Shown piece after piece: positions 43,096 through 54,210 of a stretch of 64,000 nt of DNA. How positions within the stretch are numbered: position 1 is the stretch's first letter; each line of letters starts with the position of its first letter. A program made the translations under genes and the position numbers. The DNA lies in NCBI GenBank assembly GCA_950022295.1, contig OX465600.1, positions 290,825,782-290,889,781 on the forward strand, written 5' to 3'. The stretch is from Bromus sterilis (taxonomy: Eukaryota; Streptophyta; Magnoliopsida; Poales; Poaceae). The notes beneath the pieces were generated by a model. It ran no database searches. It was not told the origin of the DNA and saw only the letters and a program-made list of their open reading frames with translations.

Positions 43096-46000
43096 TCAAC
43101 CCATGTTACTAAGATCCACGATATTTAGCTCATGCCTTAACTCACGGAACCTTGCTTCATCAAGTGGCTTCGTGAAAATATCCGCAAGTTGCTTCTCGGT
43201 GCCCACATGAAAGAGCTCAATGTCTTCTCGTGCCACATGATCCCGAAGAAAATGATGACGAATATCAATATGCTTGGTTCGGCTATGTTGCACGGGATTA
43301 TCCGCAATCTTGATTGCACTTTCATTGTCACATAATAGAGGCACTTTGTCAAATTTGACACCATAATCCATCAAAGTTTGCCTCATCCATAATAATTGGG
43401 CACAACAACTTCCCGCAGCAATGTACTCGGCTTCGGCGGTTGATAGAGAAACACAATTTTGCTTCTTGGAGGACCAACTCACTAAGGACCTCCCGAGGAA
43501 TTGACATGAGCCGGATGTGGACTTACGATCCACCTTGTCACCGGCCCAATCCGAATCCGAATATCCCACTAGCTTGAAGGAAGATCCTTTGGGATACCAA
43601 AGTCCCAAGTTTGGGGTATGAACCAAATATCGAAGGATCCGTTTCACTGCCATATAGTGGCTTTCTTTGGGGGCGGATTGAAATCTTGCACACATACACA
43701 CACTTAACATAATATCCGACCTAGATGCACAAAGGTAAAGCAAATAACCGATCATAGTGCGGTATACCTTTTGATCCACATCTTTACCATTTGGATCTAG
43801 ATCGAGTTGGCCATTGGTTGGCATTGGAGTCTTCATCGGCTTGGCATCCACCATATCGAAACGCTTGAGCATGTCTTGAATATATTTTGCTTGGTTAATG
43901 AAAGTCCCTCCCCTTAATTGCTTGACTTGAAATCCGAGGAAGAACTTCAACTCACCTATCATAGACATGGCAAACTCCTTGGTCATGAGATTTTGAAACT
44001 CAACATTGCAAGCATGATTAGTAGACCCAAAGATAATGTCATCAACATATATTTTGCATACAAATAAATCTCCTTTTACTCTCTTGGTAAAGAGAGTGGT
44101 ATCTATCAACCCCATCTCGAACCCTTTCTCGTTTAAAAACGTCGTAAGGTGATCATACCAAGCACGAGGTGCTTGCTTAATACCATACAAAGCCTTATGA
44201 AGTTGATAAACGTGATTGGGGCGTTTGGGGTCTTCAAAACCGGGAGGTTGCTTAACATACACCAATTCACTTAAAGGACCATTTAGAAATGCACTCTTAA
44301 CATCCATTTGATATAATTTAAAGTCATGATGAGCAGCATAAGCAAGTAAGATATGAATGGACTCAAGACAGGCAACGGGGGCAAAGGTTTCACCAAAATC
44401 CAAACCTTCGATTTGGGTGAACCCTTGTGCCACTAACCTTGCCTTGTTACGAGTGACTTGTCCATGCTCATCTTGCTTGTTCTTGAAAACCCATTTGGTC
44501 CCAATGACATTATGATTTTCCTTGGGCCTTGCAACAAGTGACCACACCTTGTTGCGGGAGAAATTGTTGAGTTCCTCATGCATAGCTTCTACCCAATCCG
44601 GATCATCAAGCGCTTCTTCTACCTTAAGGGGCTAAATACAAGAGACAAACGAGTGATGTTCACAAAAGTTTGCCAAACGTTTACGAGTAGTTACCCCTTT
44701 TGAGATGCTTCCAAGGATGTTGTCGGTGGAGTGTTGAAGCATTTGAAGTCTCAAAGCCGCTTTTTGTCTCTTATTTTCAAGTTCTTCTTCACTTGGTTGA
44801 ATTCTTCGTGGATAAACCCGAACTTGCTTTTTCTTAGCTTGTGGAGAGACAACTTCTTGAACTTGATCTTGATCACTTGTATGAGCTTGATCTTGGGCCT
44901 CAATTATAGGTTCATCATCATTTGATTGAGCTTGCCCTTGATCTTGCTCGGTAGCTTGAGGGACCTCTTCTTGCTCTTGGATAGGTGCTTGTGCTCCCGA
45001 AACGTCTTGCTCTTGTGGTGGAGGTGATGACTTCCCTTGAGGAGAAACCTCAAGAGGGGCTCTTACCCCTTCTTCGATTACATGGGCTTGGGGTGTTTCT
45101 TGTGGAAGAATGTGGCCTATCCCCATGGTCCTTATAACTTGAGAAGGAGCCTCATCACCTACAACACTTGGAACAATAGGTTTGGCTTGGGAGCCGTTAT
45201 CCTCATCAAACTCCACATTCGATGTCTCCTCAATACATCCGGTGGATTTATTGAGAACACGATACGCATGGGAGTTTGAGGCATATCCATCAAATATTCC
45301 CTCATATGTTTTTGCTTCAAATTTAGCTAATCGGGTTTTCTTGTTGAGAATGAAACACTTACAACCGAAAACACGGAAGTACTTGACATTTGGCTTCTTC
45401 CCGATTAGGAGTTCATAAGGTGTCTTGTTCTTGAGCTTGCGGAGATATAGCCTATTAGAGGCATGACACGCGGTGTTGATGGCTTCGGCCCAAAGCTTGT
45501 ATGGAGACTTGTACTCATCAAGCATTGTCCTTGCCATCTCAATAAGAGTCATATTCTTCCTCTCCGCAACACCATTTTGTTGAGGAGTATAGGCCGCGGA
45601 ATATTGATGTTTGATCCCCTCATCACTCAAAAACTCATCCATTGTATAATTCTTGAACTGGGTACCATTGTCACTTCGAATAGCCATAATCTCACATTGG
45701 TGTTGATGTTGAGCTTATTTGGCAAATGATATAAAGGTCTCTTGAGTATCATCTTTGGTCTTGAGAAAGAAAATCCATGTATATCTTGTATAGTCGTCGA
45801 CAATGACAAGGCAATACCTCCTCCCACCCAAACTATCATAGGATGGAGGCCCAAAGAGATCCAAATGAAGGAGCTCAAGAGGCCTCGTCGATGTGATGAT
45901 AGTCTTTATCCTGTGTTGCTTCTCATGTTGCTTTCCAGCAATGCAAGCACTACAAACACGATCTTTGGCAAAGGAAACATCGCTTAGTCCAACAATGTGC

Positions 46001-46494
46001 TCCCCCTTTATAAGGGATTGTAGATTTCTCATACCGACGTGGGCTAGTCTACGGTGCCATAACCACCCCACGTCGGCCTTGGCCATTAGGCATGTTTTTA
46101 GGTGAGTGCTCTCTTTCGAGAAATCAACCACGTAAAGGTTGCCTTGAACATGCCCAACAAAGACCACTTTGAGAGTATCCCTTTTAAAGACGGTCACATG
46201 AAATTCACTAAAAAGCGAGTCATATCCGGCACGAGCCAATTGGATAGTGGAAAGTAGATTGTAGTGAAGGGATTCGACAAGCATGACATTCTTGAGTGAA
46301 GAATCACTCGAGATGACAAACTTCCCTAATCCCAATACCTTGCCCTTGCTATTGTCGCCAAAGAAGATGTCCGAGGATGACTTGAGCGAATCAACGAAAT
46401 CCACGAGCATATCCTTGCCTCCGGTCATATGATTGGTGCAACCACTATCAATCACCCATTGTGTCCCACCGGAGGCATAGTCCTGCAACAATCA
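43096..46494 (-). pseudogene. Copia pol: protease, integrase, reverse transcriptase, RNase H (three nonsense codons, no frameshift)
   Basis: One continuous frame interrupted only by TGA 46492-46494 (gag/pol boundary), TAA 45715-45717 (inside integrase) and TAG 44632-44634 (between integrase and RT). Protease DSGC (WVIDSGCTNHMTG near 46450), GAG-pre-integrase WLWHRRLAHVGM and CSACIAGKQ, integrase core (LDLFGP; SDNGTQF near 45670; YTPQQNGVAERKN), RT (QMDVKSAFLNG near 44310; YVDDI near 44050) and RNase H (SDWAGD near 43550; STAEAEYIAAG; HIDIRHHFLRD). All catalytic residues that I can check are present. It ends at the stop at 43096. Confidence 0.9.
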
Positions 46495-49124
46495 AGCTTT
46501 GTTTTTAGGTCCCCATTTTTCAATGGGTCCTAGAGAGTTAGCAACAAGGGTCTTAGGAACCCAAATAGTCCATGCATAATCATCATAATTAGTGCCGACA
46601 AATTTAGCAAAAGTATATCCATCATTCCTTCTCATAAGGACATAAGATGGGTTGTTCATGCCGGCATAATTAGAAGAGGGAGCCACTTCCTTTGAAATGA
46701 CTTCCTCTCCAACCTTCTCCTTCCCTTTCTCCTTCTCCTTGTGCCCTTCTTGCACAAATGTGATTTGTTGTTGAGGAGGAGTTGCTTGGTGCTTCTTCTT
46801 CTTGTTCTTCTTCTTCTTGTGCTTGTTCTTCTTCTTCTTTTGAGAGGGATCAAAACCGATTCCCTCTTTGGCCACACATTCCTTTTGATTGCTCAAAAGT
46901 TCATTCAAGTTCTTTTCGCCTTGGATACAAGACACAAGACCTTTCTCAAGTTGATCTTTCAACTTTTTGTTCTCAACAAGTAGTGATGCATAATCAATGG
47001 AGTTAGAAGCACATGCATCATTAGGAGAGAAAGTAGCAAGAGTTTTAAGAGTGGAAGCCTTAAGTTGGTTGTAAGACTCGGTGAGAGTTATAAGCTCCCC
47101 TTTTATGAGCTTGTGGCTCTTTTCAAGGAGTTTATACTCCTCACCGAGTTCACCATGATCAACTTTAAGCTTAGCAATTTTATCCATGAGATCATGCTTA
47201 ATTTCAAGAGAGAGTTCTAGAGCATCATTGACTTTAACAAAATCTATCTCATTTGAAGTAATGGTTTCCTCAAGTGAGGCTTTCATGTTTTCTACTTCAA
47301 GGAGATTTTGCTCAAGGAGATCATTTCTCTCCTTTTCCTCCATTAAGAGGGTTTCCACATTTCCGATGTAGTCATCACGTTCGGTGAGTGACCTCATCAT
47401 GTTGAGGAAACGAGCAAGGGATTCTCCCTTAAGTGTCTTCATGAAAGCCAATGAGGCTTCCTCACTATAATCGACACCATCATCATCACACTCGTTATCC
47501 GACTCTTCTTGCAAAGAGTTGGTAGTGTTAGATGATGGCGTAGAGTTGATAGACTTTGATATTACCTCTTTTGCAATGAGGCATCGGTGGACGATGGTCT
47601 TGTTCTCGTTGGGGGAGTCGAAGAGGCTTGATGAGGTGGAGGAGGACTTGGAGTGCATGGCAATAGCGGCCATGCCCTTGTGCTCATCTTCATCACCGTC
47701 TTCTTCATCCTCGGAGATGTACTCTTCATGAACAAGAGCCTTGTCGCCACGCCTCTTGGCAAACTTGTTGAATCTCTTCTTCTTGAGAATAAACTTCTCG
47801 GATTTCTCTTCTCTTCTTTCATATGGACAGTCCGCAACAAAATGCTTTGGACTATCGCAATTGTAGCACTTTCTTCTTCCAAAGGTTTTGCCCTTGAGAT
47901 GATTACTTCCTTTGTTTCCCGGAGTCCCCATGGTGCCCACATATTTTCGGACAAGGAGGGCCACATCTTCTTCAAAGTCTTCGGTCGGGCACGAGGGACC
48001 ATCTTCTTCTTCACAATATTCTTCCACTTCTTCCACCTCCACCATCTTGGAGGAGGAAGCCACCTTCTTGGCCTTCAAGGCGAGGTTGTTGGAGCTATTG
48101 ATCCCATAGACAAGGTCATGGGTTTGCTTGAACTTGGTATTCAACAAAGACTTGGTGGTGAAGGATGACACAATTTGATTTTGTGTCAATTGGTCAAAAT
48201 CCATGCGTTGGTAAATCATGGTGACCATGGTTTCAACTGTGAGAATCATGGCGCACAAGAATCTGTCCTTGATGAAATTGTCATCGGCCCATGTGCAACC
48301 ATAGTTCCTTAGATCCAACACAATGGATTTGAGCCTACGGAAAGCTTGATCCGCAGTCTCACCTTCCTTCCTCACGAACATGTTAACCTCTGTCTTGAGA
48401 AGGGCCAGACGAGATCTCTGCACACTTGCGTCTCCTTCAAAGATTTCCCTAAGGGTATTCCAAATTTCCTTGGCCAACTTCAATAGAGCAATGGAGTCTC
48501 GGTAGTCATCCGGCACGGCCTTCCGGAGCATGTGACAGGCAGTGTCATTGAGTTGTTCATCAACCTCTTCTCTTGGAGATAAGCTTGACGGATCCTCAGG
48601 ACGATAGCCTCTCAAGATGATCCACCACAATTGAGTGGAGGCACTCCGGACATGGGACTCCATAGCTAGCTTCCATTTACCAAACGAGTCAGGATTCAAG
48701 AGGGGGGGTCCCCAGTATGATTAATATGCGGCATAGGAATATGAGGACGAGCATATGAAGGAGCAGCAGCATTGTATGACGGTGCAATAGGACGTGGTGG
48801 TGGTGGTGTCTCCCTCACTCCATCAACATCCAAAGTGGTGTTTGGACAAAATCTTGATGAGGTAGAGGGAGCTTGTGAGATAGAAGCAAGCTTCTTATCG
48901 ACCTCTTCACGAACCAAGGCCTTCATCGAATTTTCCATGGAGCTTTTGAAAGACTCCATGAAAGAGGCGAATTCGGTCATGGTTAGTGAGGTGGCGGAGC
49001 TAGGTCCACCACCCTCTTGGTGTGTTGTTTGTGGGACGGGTGGGTTAGTAATGGGTGCACCATGTGCACTCGGTACTCCCCCATCCGTGGGAAGGGTATC
49101 ACCTTGATCCCCTAGATTGACCAT
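46492..49124 (-). pseudogene. Copia gag with CCHC knuckle and coiled coil (one frameshift)
   Basis: Starts at ATG 49124. The first 142 codons (Pro-rich, with a short helical FMESFKSSMENSMKALVREE) end at a stop at 48696 because of a one-base slip in a G7 run (plus strand 48702-48710). The next frame continues with FGKWKLAMESHV and a UBN2-type gag core (WNTLREIFEGD, QAFRRLKSIVLDLRNYG). Zinc knuckle CYNCDSPKHFVADC near 47850. Long coiled-coil segment 47500-46950. Lys-rich tail (KKKKNKHKKKKNKKKK) near 46820. It ends at TGA 46492-46494, in frame with pol. Confidence 0.88.
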
Positions 49125-49161
49125 ATTCTCTTAGGCGGTTAAGCCCTTAATAAGAGACCAA

Positions 49162-49174
49162 GGCTCTGATACCA
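49162..49174 (-). promoter_or_regulatory. Primer binding site, initiator Met-tRNA type
   Basis: GGCTCTGATACCA on the plus strand, two bases from the right LTR, equals the 3' end of initiator tRNA-Met. It fixes the right LTR as 5'. Confidence 0.9.
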
Positions 49175-49176
49175 AT

Positions 49177-50458
49177 TGAAAGGATCGATACGGTCAACTA
49201 GAGGGGGGGTGAATAGGTGACTAACAAATTTAAGCTTTATTACCAAATTTTAGGGTTAGGAGGATTAAAACAATTCTCTAGATGTGAACTAGATGAAATA
49301 ACCCTAGGTGGCAAGCAAGCTTAAATCAATTATGCTAGGCAACAAATACGATAGCAAGCCAACAAGCATACAAGGTTAGAACAAGTAAAGGGCGGAAAGG
49401 ATAAACCACAAGTGAAGAGGAGACGCGGTGATTTGTTTGACCGAAGTTCACACTCTTTTGAGGGAGTGCTAATCTCCGTTGGAGCGGTGCTCAAGATTGA
49501 GAACGCTACAACAACGTAGCTCACCGTATTCTCCCCTTTCGAGTCACCCCCAACGGATGAGCCTCGAATCCACTCGGGGTTGGTCTTGAAGGCGACCACC
49601 ACACCTTTACAGACTTCCCGGAGCACACCACAAGCAAGGAAGCTTCTGGGACGGACACCTAGCCGCCTAGGAGCCAAATCTCCAAGAGTAACAAGTCAAC
49701 GGTGAAGAAATCTTGCAGGGAACACAAATCGGTTTGGTGGAAGTGTAGATCGGGCCTTGCTCTCCCAAATCCCAAAGTATCAACAAGTTTGGTTGGAGGA
49801 GATGGGAGTATTGAGCAAAATGGAGTTCATGGAGTGGAGGCTCAAGCAAGGGAAAAGGGTTAGGGCTGGAGGAAGAAGAAGGGGGGATTATATAGTGGAG
49901 AGAGCTGTGAGGGGCATCTAGCCGTTGGAGGCCCATGCGCACGGGCTAAGTGAGCCCCGTGCGCACGGGCTACTCAGAGAGGCTCGGGGTACCCCGTGCG
50001 CACGGGGGTCAGAGACCCCGTGCGCACGGGCTACTCAGTGAGCCTCTGGGTACCCCGTGCGCACGGGGGTCAGAGACCCCGTGCACACGGGGTGACCAGA
50101 GACAAACTGGTCCACCTCACAATGAGCCCATGCAATCGCACACTTTTCGGCACTTCTTCCAGATGGGTTTGGGATGAAATATTTGGACATGGAAAATGTG
50201 TTCCCACACATACTCAATCTCGTTGACCCCTCTTTATAGTGCGGTGATCCTACGACTCAAATCAAACCGAAAGAATCCTTCGAGTCATCAGGTGAACACC
50301 ACGCCTTTTATCTTTTTGAATCGGGGCCAATCATCCTCCAAAATTAATAACCCACCACGGGACCTATGACCTGAGATAAATCTTTAACACCCGTCATTAG
50401 TCCCACTAACCACATTGTCATTACACCAAAACACCATTTAGGAGTAAATGCACTTTCA
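49177..50458 (-). repeat. 5' LTR of the Copia element (1282 bp)
   Basis: Transcribed leftwards. Six palindromes at 49930-50095, TATA box CTATATAATC near 49887-49896. The sequence is near-identical to 38792-40078, so insertion is relatively recent. Confidence 0.92.
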
Positions 50459-50463
50459 CTTAG

Positions 50464-50716
50464 CAGTCTGAGTTTCAATATAGTAGCCAAGAAAAGTAGT
50501 ATCATCAAGAGTAGTGGAAGCATCATCAAAAGCATCGAACATAGTGACAGACTCAGTAGAAGCATCATGTGGTGGTGGTGAAGAAAACTTACTCATAACA
50601 GAAGGTGAATCAAGTGTAGCACTAGTGTTCAGAACAATACCTTTTCTTGTACGGGATGGTAAGATCAACCTTGGGGTCTCCTTTCTTACCCATAGCGGAT
50701 GATGTGCAGCAGGCAT
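50464..50716 (-). pseudogene. Athila-like gag, N-terminal piece
   Basis: An 84-codon open piece ending exactly at the Copia TSD; frame-continuous with 38786 onwards. Ser/Thr/Asp-rich, without a domain of its own. An alternative ATG in another frame (MGKKGDPKVDLTIP, from about 50696) also looks natural for this family and would require a one-base shift. The true start is therefore uncertain. Confidence 0.6.
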
Positions 50717-50750
50717 GATACTTCAAGTAGACTTGTAAATATTGCTATGC

Positions 50751-50768
50751 TCCCCGGCAACGGCGCCA
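50751..50768 (-). promoter_or_regulatory. Primer binding site of the Athila-like element, tRNA-Asp type
   Basis: TCCCCGGCAACGGCGCCA, 12 bp from the LTR at 50781; identical to the site of the nested 7.4-kb element. Confidence 0.88.
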
Positions 50769-50780
50769 GAAAACGGTACT

Positions 50781-52150
50781 TGATGACCCACAACCGTAAG
50801 GGATCGAGATAGTCTTCGCGGGTAAGTTAACCCAATTTATTGATTCGACACACGGGGAGCCAAAGAGTATTTATAAGCTTTAACGGTTGAGTTTTCAATT
50901 CAACCGCACCTGAAATATACTTGCTTGCAACAAAAGATAAGTGGTAATGGTAATATGATAGTGATGGTGGCGATAGCAAAAGTAGCAACTAATGACCGGC
51001 AGGATTGAAACACTATAGGCTAGGGAGATGAATGGTTGGGCGCTGGATGGATGAGAGTGAACATGTAATAGATTCTAACACGGGGCAAGGCACACAGAAA
51101 AGCAATGATCATCTAGGCAAATATCAAACATTAGGCATGTATCCCGTAGGTAGTTGTGCGTGCTTGCAATAAGAACTTGCACAACATCTTTTGTCCTACC
51201 ATCCCGCTACGAACGGGGCCAAAGGGAACTTATGGAGATTAAGGTGCTCCTGTCAAAGAGCACCGGAACAAAGCAATAAACTCAATGGATACATGGAATC
51301 CTCAAATTATGGACCATCCCCTTTGGTGTCCCAAGCTGTCACCTTTGGGATCGCCGGTTCCGGACCATAATAGGTGCATACAACTCATAGATAGGATCAA
51401 GAACACAAATATATTCATGAAAACACATAGGGTTTAGATCTGAAAACATGGCACTCAGGCCCAAAGTGACATGCATTAAGAGCAACAAGTTGAAGCAAAG
51501 AAGATAAACACCAAAGTAGATGATAGGCAACATGCCCCTAACAATCTGACGAACTATTACATGATCAAACTCATCCAATCCCTACCATCCCCTTTGCCTA
51601 CAGCAGGGAATTACTCACACATGTGAAGAGAAGTCATGGAGGAGGGATGGATTGGTGATGGTGATGACGATGGCGACGATCTCCCCTCTCTGGAGGCCAA
51701 ATCAGCCTCCAGATTAGCCCTCCCGAAGAAGAACAGAGGGTGGCGGCGGCTCCGCGATGGAAACTGGAAAAGCGACTTCTCTGGTGGGGTTTTCCCGTCA
51801 CGAGAATAAATAGGAGTCGAGGTAGGGCACGAGAGGAGGTGGAGGCCTCCCAGGCGGCCCCCCGGCGCGGCCAGGGGTGGGGCCGCGCCAGCCAGGCGCC
51901 TGGGGCCCCTGTGGCCCCCCTCTGGCCCCACTTCTGGCTGGTGGAAGCTTCTGGTGCGTGGATTTTCTGTGAATTTTCCCGGAATTTTCTAAGATACTTA
52001 TAAATCCATTTTCCTGCACACAATAAAACCATACAGGCAGCTCTGCTGAAAACAACGTTAGTCCGGGTTAGTTTCGTCCAAATCATGCAAGAATGAAGCC
52101 AAAATAATAGGCAAAGTGTTTGAAAAAGTAGATACGTTTGAGACGTATCA
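50781..52150 (-). repeat. 5' LTR of the Athila-like element (1370 bp)
   Basis: Transcribed leftwards. U3 GC block at about 51850-51930 (GGCGCGGCCAGGGGTGGGGC), TATA-like CCTATTTATTC near 51805-51816. Ends in ACGTATCA directly before TSD GGTGC at 52151-52155. Confidence 0.92.
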
Positions 52151-52155
52151 GGTGC

Positions 52156-53539
52156 CAGCCTTCTTCATAAAACGTCTCGGTGGTGAGCACTTTAGCTTCC
52201 CACTATATTTCCCGGTGGGTAATTCGCCTCTCATCTTGCGGCCACAAGATTTCTCTTTGTGGCCAAGGTAGCCACACGTGTAACAAAAGTCCGGGAGCTT
52301 TTCATACTGTATTTCAAACTCCATTTTAGTTCTTGTATCCTTAAGCTTTGCCACCATCACAACCGAAGTCTCCAGAGGTTTATTCACCAGTAGAGCCACC
52401 CTCACTCGCACATAGTTGCCTCCCTCCACATCAAGATCAGCTTGTAGGAAGGTGCCTAACTTAGCAGATAGAGCCTTAGCCACCGCTTCTGTGCGCCAGT
52501 TTCGAGGTACATCCAGAATACGTACCCATATCCTTATACGATCCAACTTATATTCCGACACTTTTTTCATACCGTCATACGCCTCAATGATCAGGGGGTC
52601 ATATTCATACTGCCAGGGGCCTCCTCTCAAAACCCTAGACATATCTGCCTCGCACCCAAAGTGAACCAAGTATTTTTTATCACCCTGGTACGAGTAGTCC
52701 AAGTTTTCCTTCAATCTCCAGCCCTCCTGTATGTTCTCAAACAAAGTAGTAGGGCTTGGGCGTTATAGCGAGTATACGAGCATAATCACAGTCCACGGAT
52801 GGGTTGGGACTTGTAGTACTCCAACCTCCTCGAGGTCTACCTCAACAATGTCATCCTCCACCTCTTCAGCAAATTCCTCTTCCTGTTCGTCCTTGGAACC
52901 AGCAGATTGGCCATGCTCCCTCTCCATGAGGGCCTTCTTCTTCCCGTCGCCTGTTATTCCCAATTGCTTCCATACAGTCAGGGCCTGCATCTCGGGATTA
53001 GCGTTAGCGCCTTCGGTTCCCCTCGCAGCGAGCTTCGGGCGGGCAGCATCCACAGAGGGAGCCCCTTGATCGCCCCCACCCGCCGCTCGGTTCCCCTCAG
53101 GCGACATCACATCGCGTCCAACATCTTGTGCAGCCTGATCCATCACGCCTAGCAGTGCTTTCGACGACCACTCGATCTCGCCGGTCTCCTGATCTGGTGG
53201 CTTTGGCAGACGATGTTGACGAAAATCACCAGGCCCTGAATCCTTTATATTGGACAGGCCAGCCGTATCCCTGGGGCAGGATTTTATAAACCCTAGCCTA
53301 GGATCATGTATCATACCCGGACTCCCCTTCCCATCCGACTTGGAGCACACGACGGAGACGGTCTGGCTTGTAGCCAGAGATCCCGGCGCAGACGACACCG
53401 TAACGGTTCCGGCTCCCTGCAGGCGCAGGGGCACGGAGGACGGACCGCACACGGCCGGGCTAGTGCCCGGCGGCGGCGGCGGCTGGGCATTCGCCCCGAG
53501 ATCGCCAAAGGCAGGGAGCCCTAGCGAAGCGGTATCCAT
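52156..53539 (-). pseudogene. LINE ORF1, N-terminal part with CCHC knuckle (one nonsense codon)
   Basis: Starts at ATG 53539 (MDTASLGLPAFGD). The Pro- and acid-rich N-terminus is followed by an in-frame TAA at 52763-52765, after which the same frame continues with FENIQEGWRLKENL and a DUF4283-like domain (GGPWQYEYDPLIIEAYDG, RIWVRILDVP) and zinc knuckle CYTCGYLGHKEKSC (near 52270). It reaches the Gypsy junction at 52156 in the frame that continues at 22194. ORF1 is the RNA-binding chaperone of plant LINEs. The 5' end of the LINE lies within ~25 bp of the ATG (about 53561), so the 5' UTR seems truncated. Confidence 0.8.
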
Positions 53540-53561
53540 CAACTTTTCAACGGGTTTTTTT

Positions 53562-53780
53562 CCAAGAAAAGAAAACTTTTGATTTTTTTTTCTTAAAGAT
53601 AAAACTTATCATCGTCTATAACTAGTCATCAAATTTCTTAATGTGAGGAAACAATTGAATTGAAAAATAAGGGAGAACACATTGAATACACTTTTGTGGT
53701 TTGAGTTGTAGATGTTGACTTTCTTCAGTTGGGCAAATTATATGTTTGAAAACTTCATTTGACTACATACCTAGTTTGTT
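53562..53780. other. Flank right of the LINE
   Basis: AT-rich sequence with no feature. If the LINE landed in the CYP94 3' UTR, this is the displaced continuation of the CYP94 downstream region. Confidence 0.35.
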
Positions 53781-54113
53781 AAATATAACTAGGACATTTG
53801 CCCGTGCGTTGCAACGGAAAGAAAATTTGATGTTCATTAAAATTTAATTGTAATTCTCTATACAAAATGAATTCATAATTTATATATATATATTTTATTT
53901 TGAGCAATGAAACTAAATTTGTAGTGACTATAAAAAATAGGTTATAAATCTAGATATGTATTATTTCAACTTGAAGGAAAAAATTGAAGTAACAATAAGG
54001 AAACTGAAAATAACAAACATATTAAGTGATTAAGGCTTGATGTGTCACTACTTCAATGCAATCTAGGGAGATGTCACAAAAAAAGACACAAAATTTAGAA
54101 GGTCCTTATCACA

Positions 54114-54210
54114 TACTCCCTTCGTTACGAATTACTTGACATGGTTTTAGTTCAAGTTTAAATCAAGCTTGAACTAAAGTCATGTCAACTAATTTGGAAC
54201 GGAGAGAGTA
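54114..54210. mobile_element. Stowaway MITE (97 bp) nested in the Helitron-like element
   Basis: TACTCCCTTCGTTACGAATT on the left and AATTTGGAACGGAGAGAGTA on the right are inverted copies, with TA at both ends. The centre is nearly a perfect hairpin (TTGACATG ... CATGTCAA; AGTTCAAG ... CTTGAACT). Confidence 0.85.

Larger units (their letters stand above)
38792..50458 (-). mobile_element. SIRE/Maximus-type Copia retrotransposon, nearly complete (11.7 kb)
   Basis: LTRs at 38792-40078 and 49177-50458 (element sense TGAAAGTGCATTTA ... GATCCTTTCA), TSD CTTAG at 38787-38791 and 50459-50463, minus orientation. Order in sense direction: 5' LTR, initiator-Met primer site, gag with zinc knuckle, protease, integrase, reverse transcriptase, RNase H, an additional ORF in env position, polypurine tract, 3' LTR. 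Integrase before reverse transcriptase defines Copia. The protease-to-integrase motifs (WVIDSGCTNHMTG, GWLWHRRLAHVGM) and the extra ORF match the SIRE/Opie lineage. It has one frameshift and three nonsense codons. Confidence 0.92.
22195..52150 (-). mobile_element. Athila-like Gypsy LTR retrotransposon, host of three nested insertions
   Basis: Bounded by LTRs at 22195-23577 and 50781-52150, starting TGATGACCC and ending ACGTATCA, with TSD GGTGC at 22190-22194 and 52151-52155. Minus orientation: the tRNA-Asp-type primer site is beside the right LTR and the polypurine tract beside the left. Without the nested copies (27343-34756, 35982-37497 and 38792-50458, each with one 5-bp TSD) it is about 9.3 kb. 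It contains gag, a protease-like region and an Athila-ORF-type protein but no recognisable reverse transcriptase, RNase H or integrase, so it appears non-autonomous. Confidence 0.9.

Noticed and set aside
39550..50095. Regularly spaced palindromes resembling a CRISPR-like array
   Set aside because: They are part of matching LTRs in a plant retrotransposon; spacers are few, short and repeated.
33103..50768. tRNA-like strings (CCCCGGCAACGGCGCCA, CTCTGATACCA)
   Set aside because: Only the 3' ends of tRNA-Asp and initiator Met are present, next to LTRs: primer binding sites, not tRNA genes.
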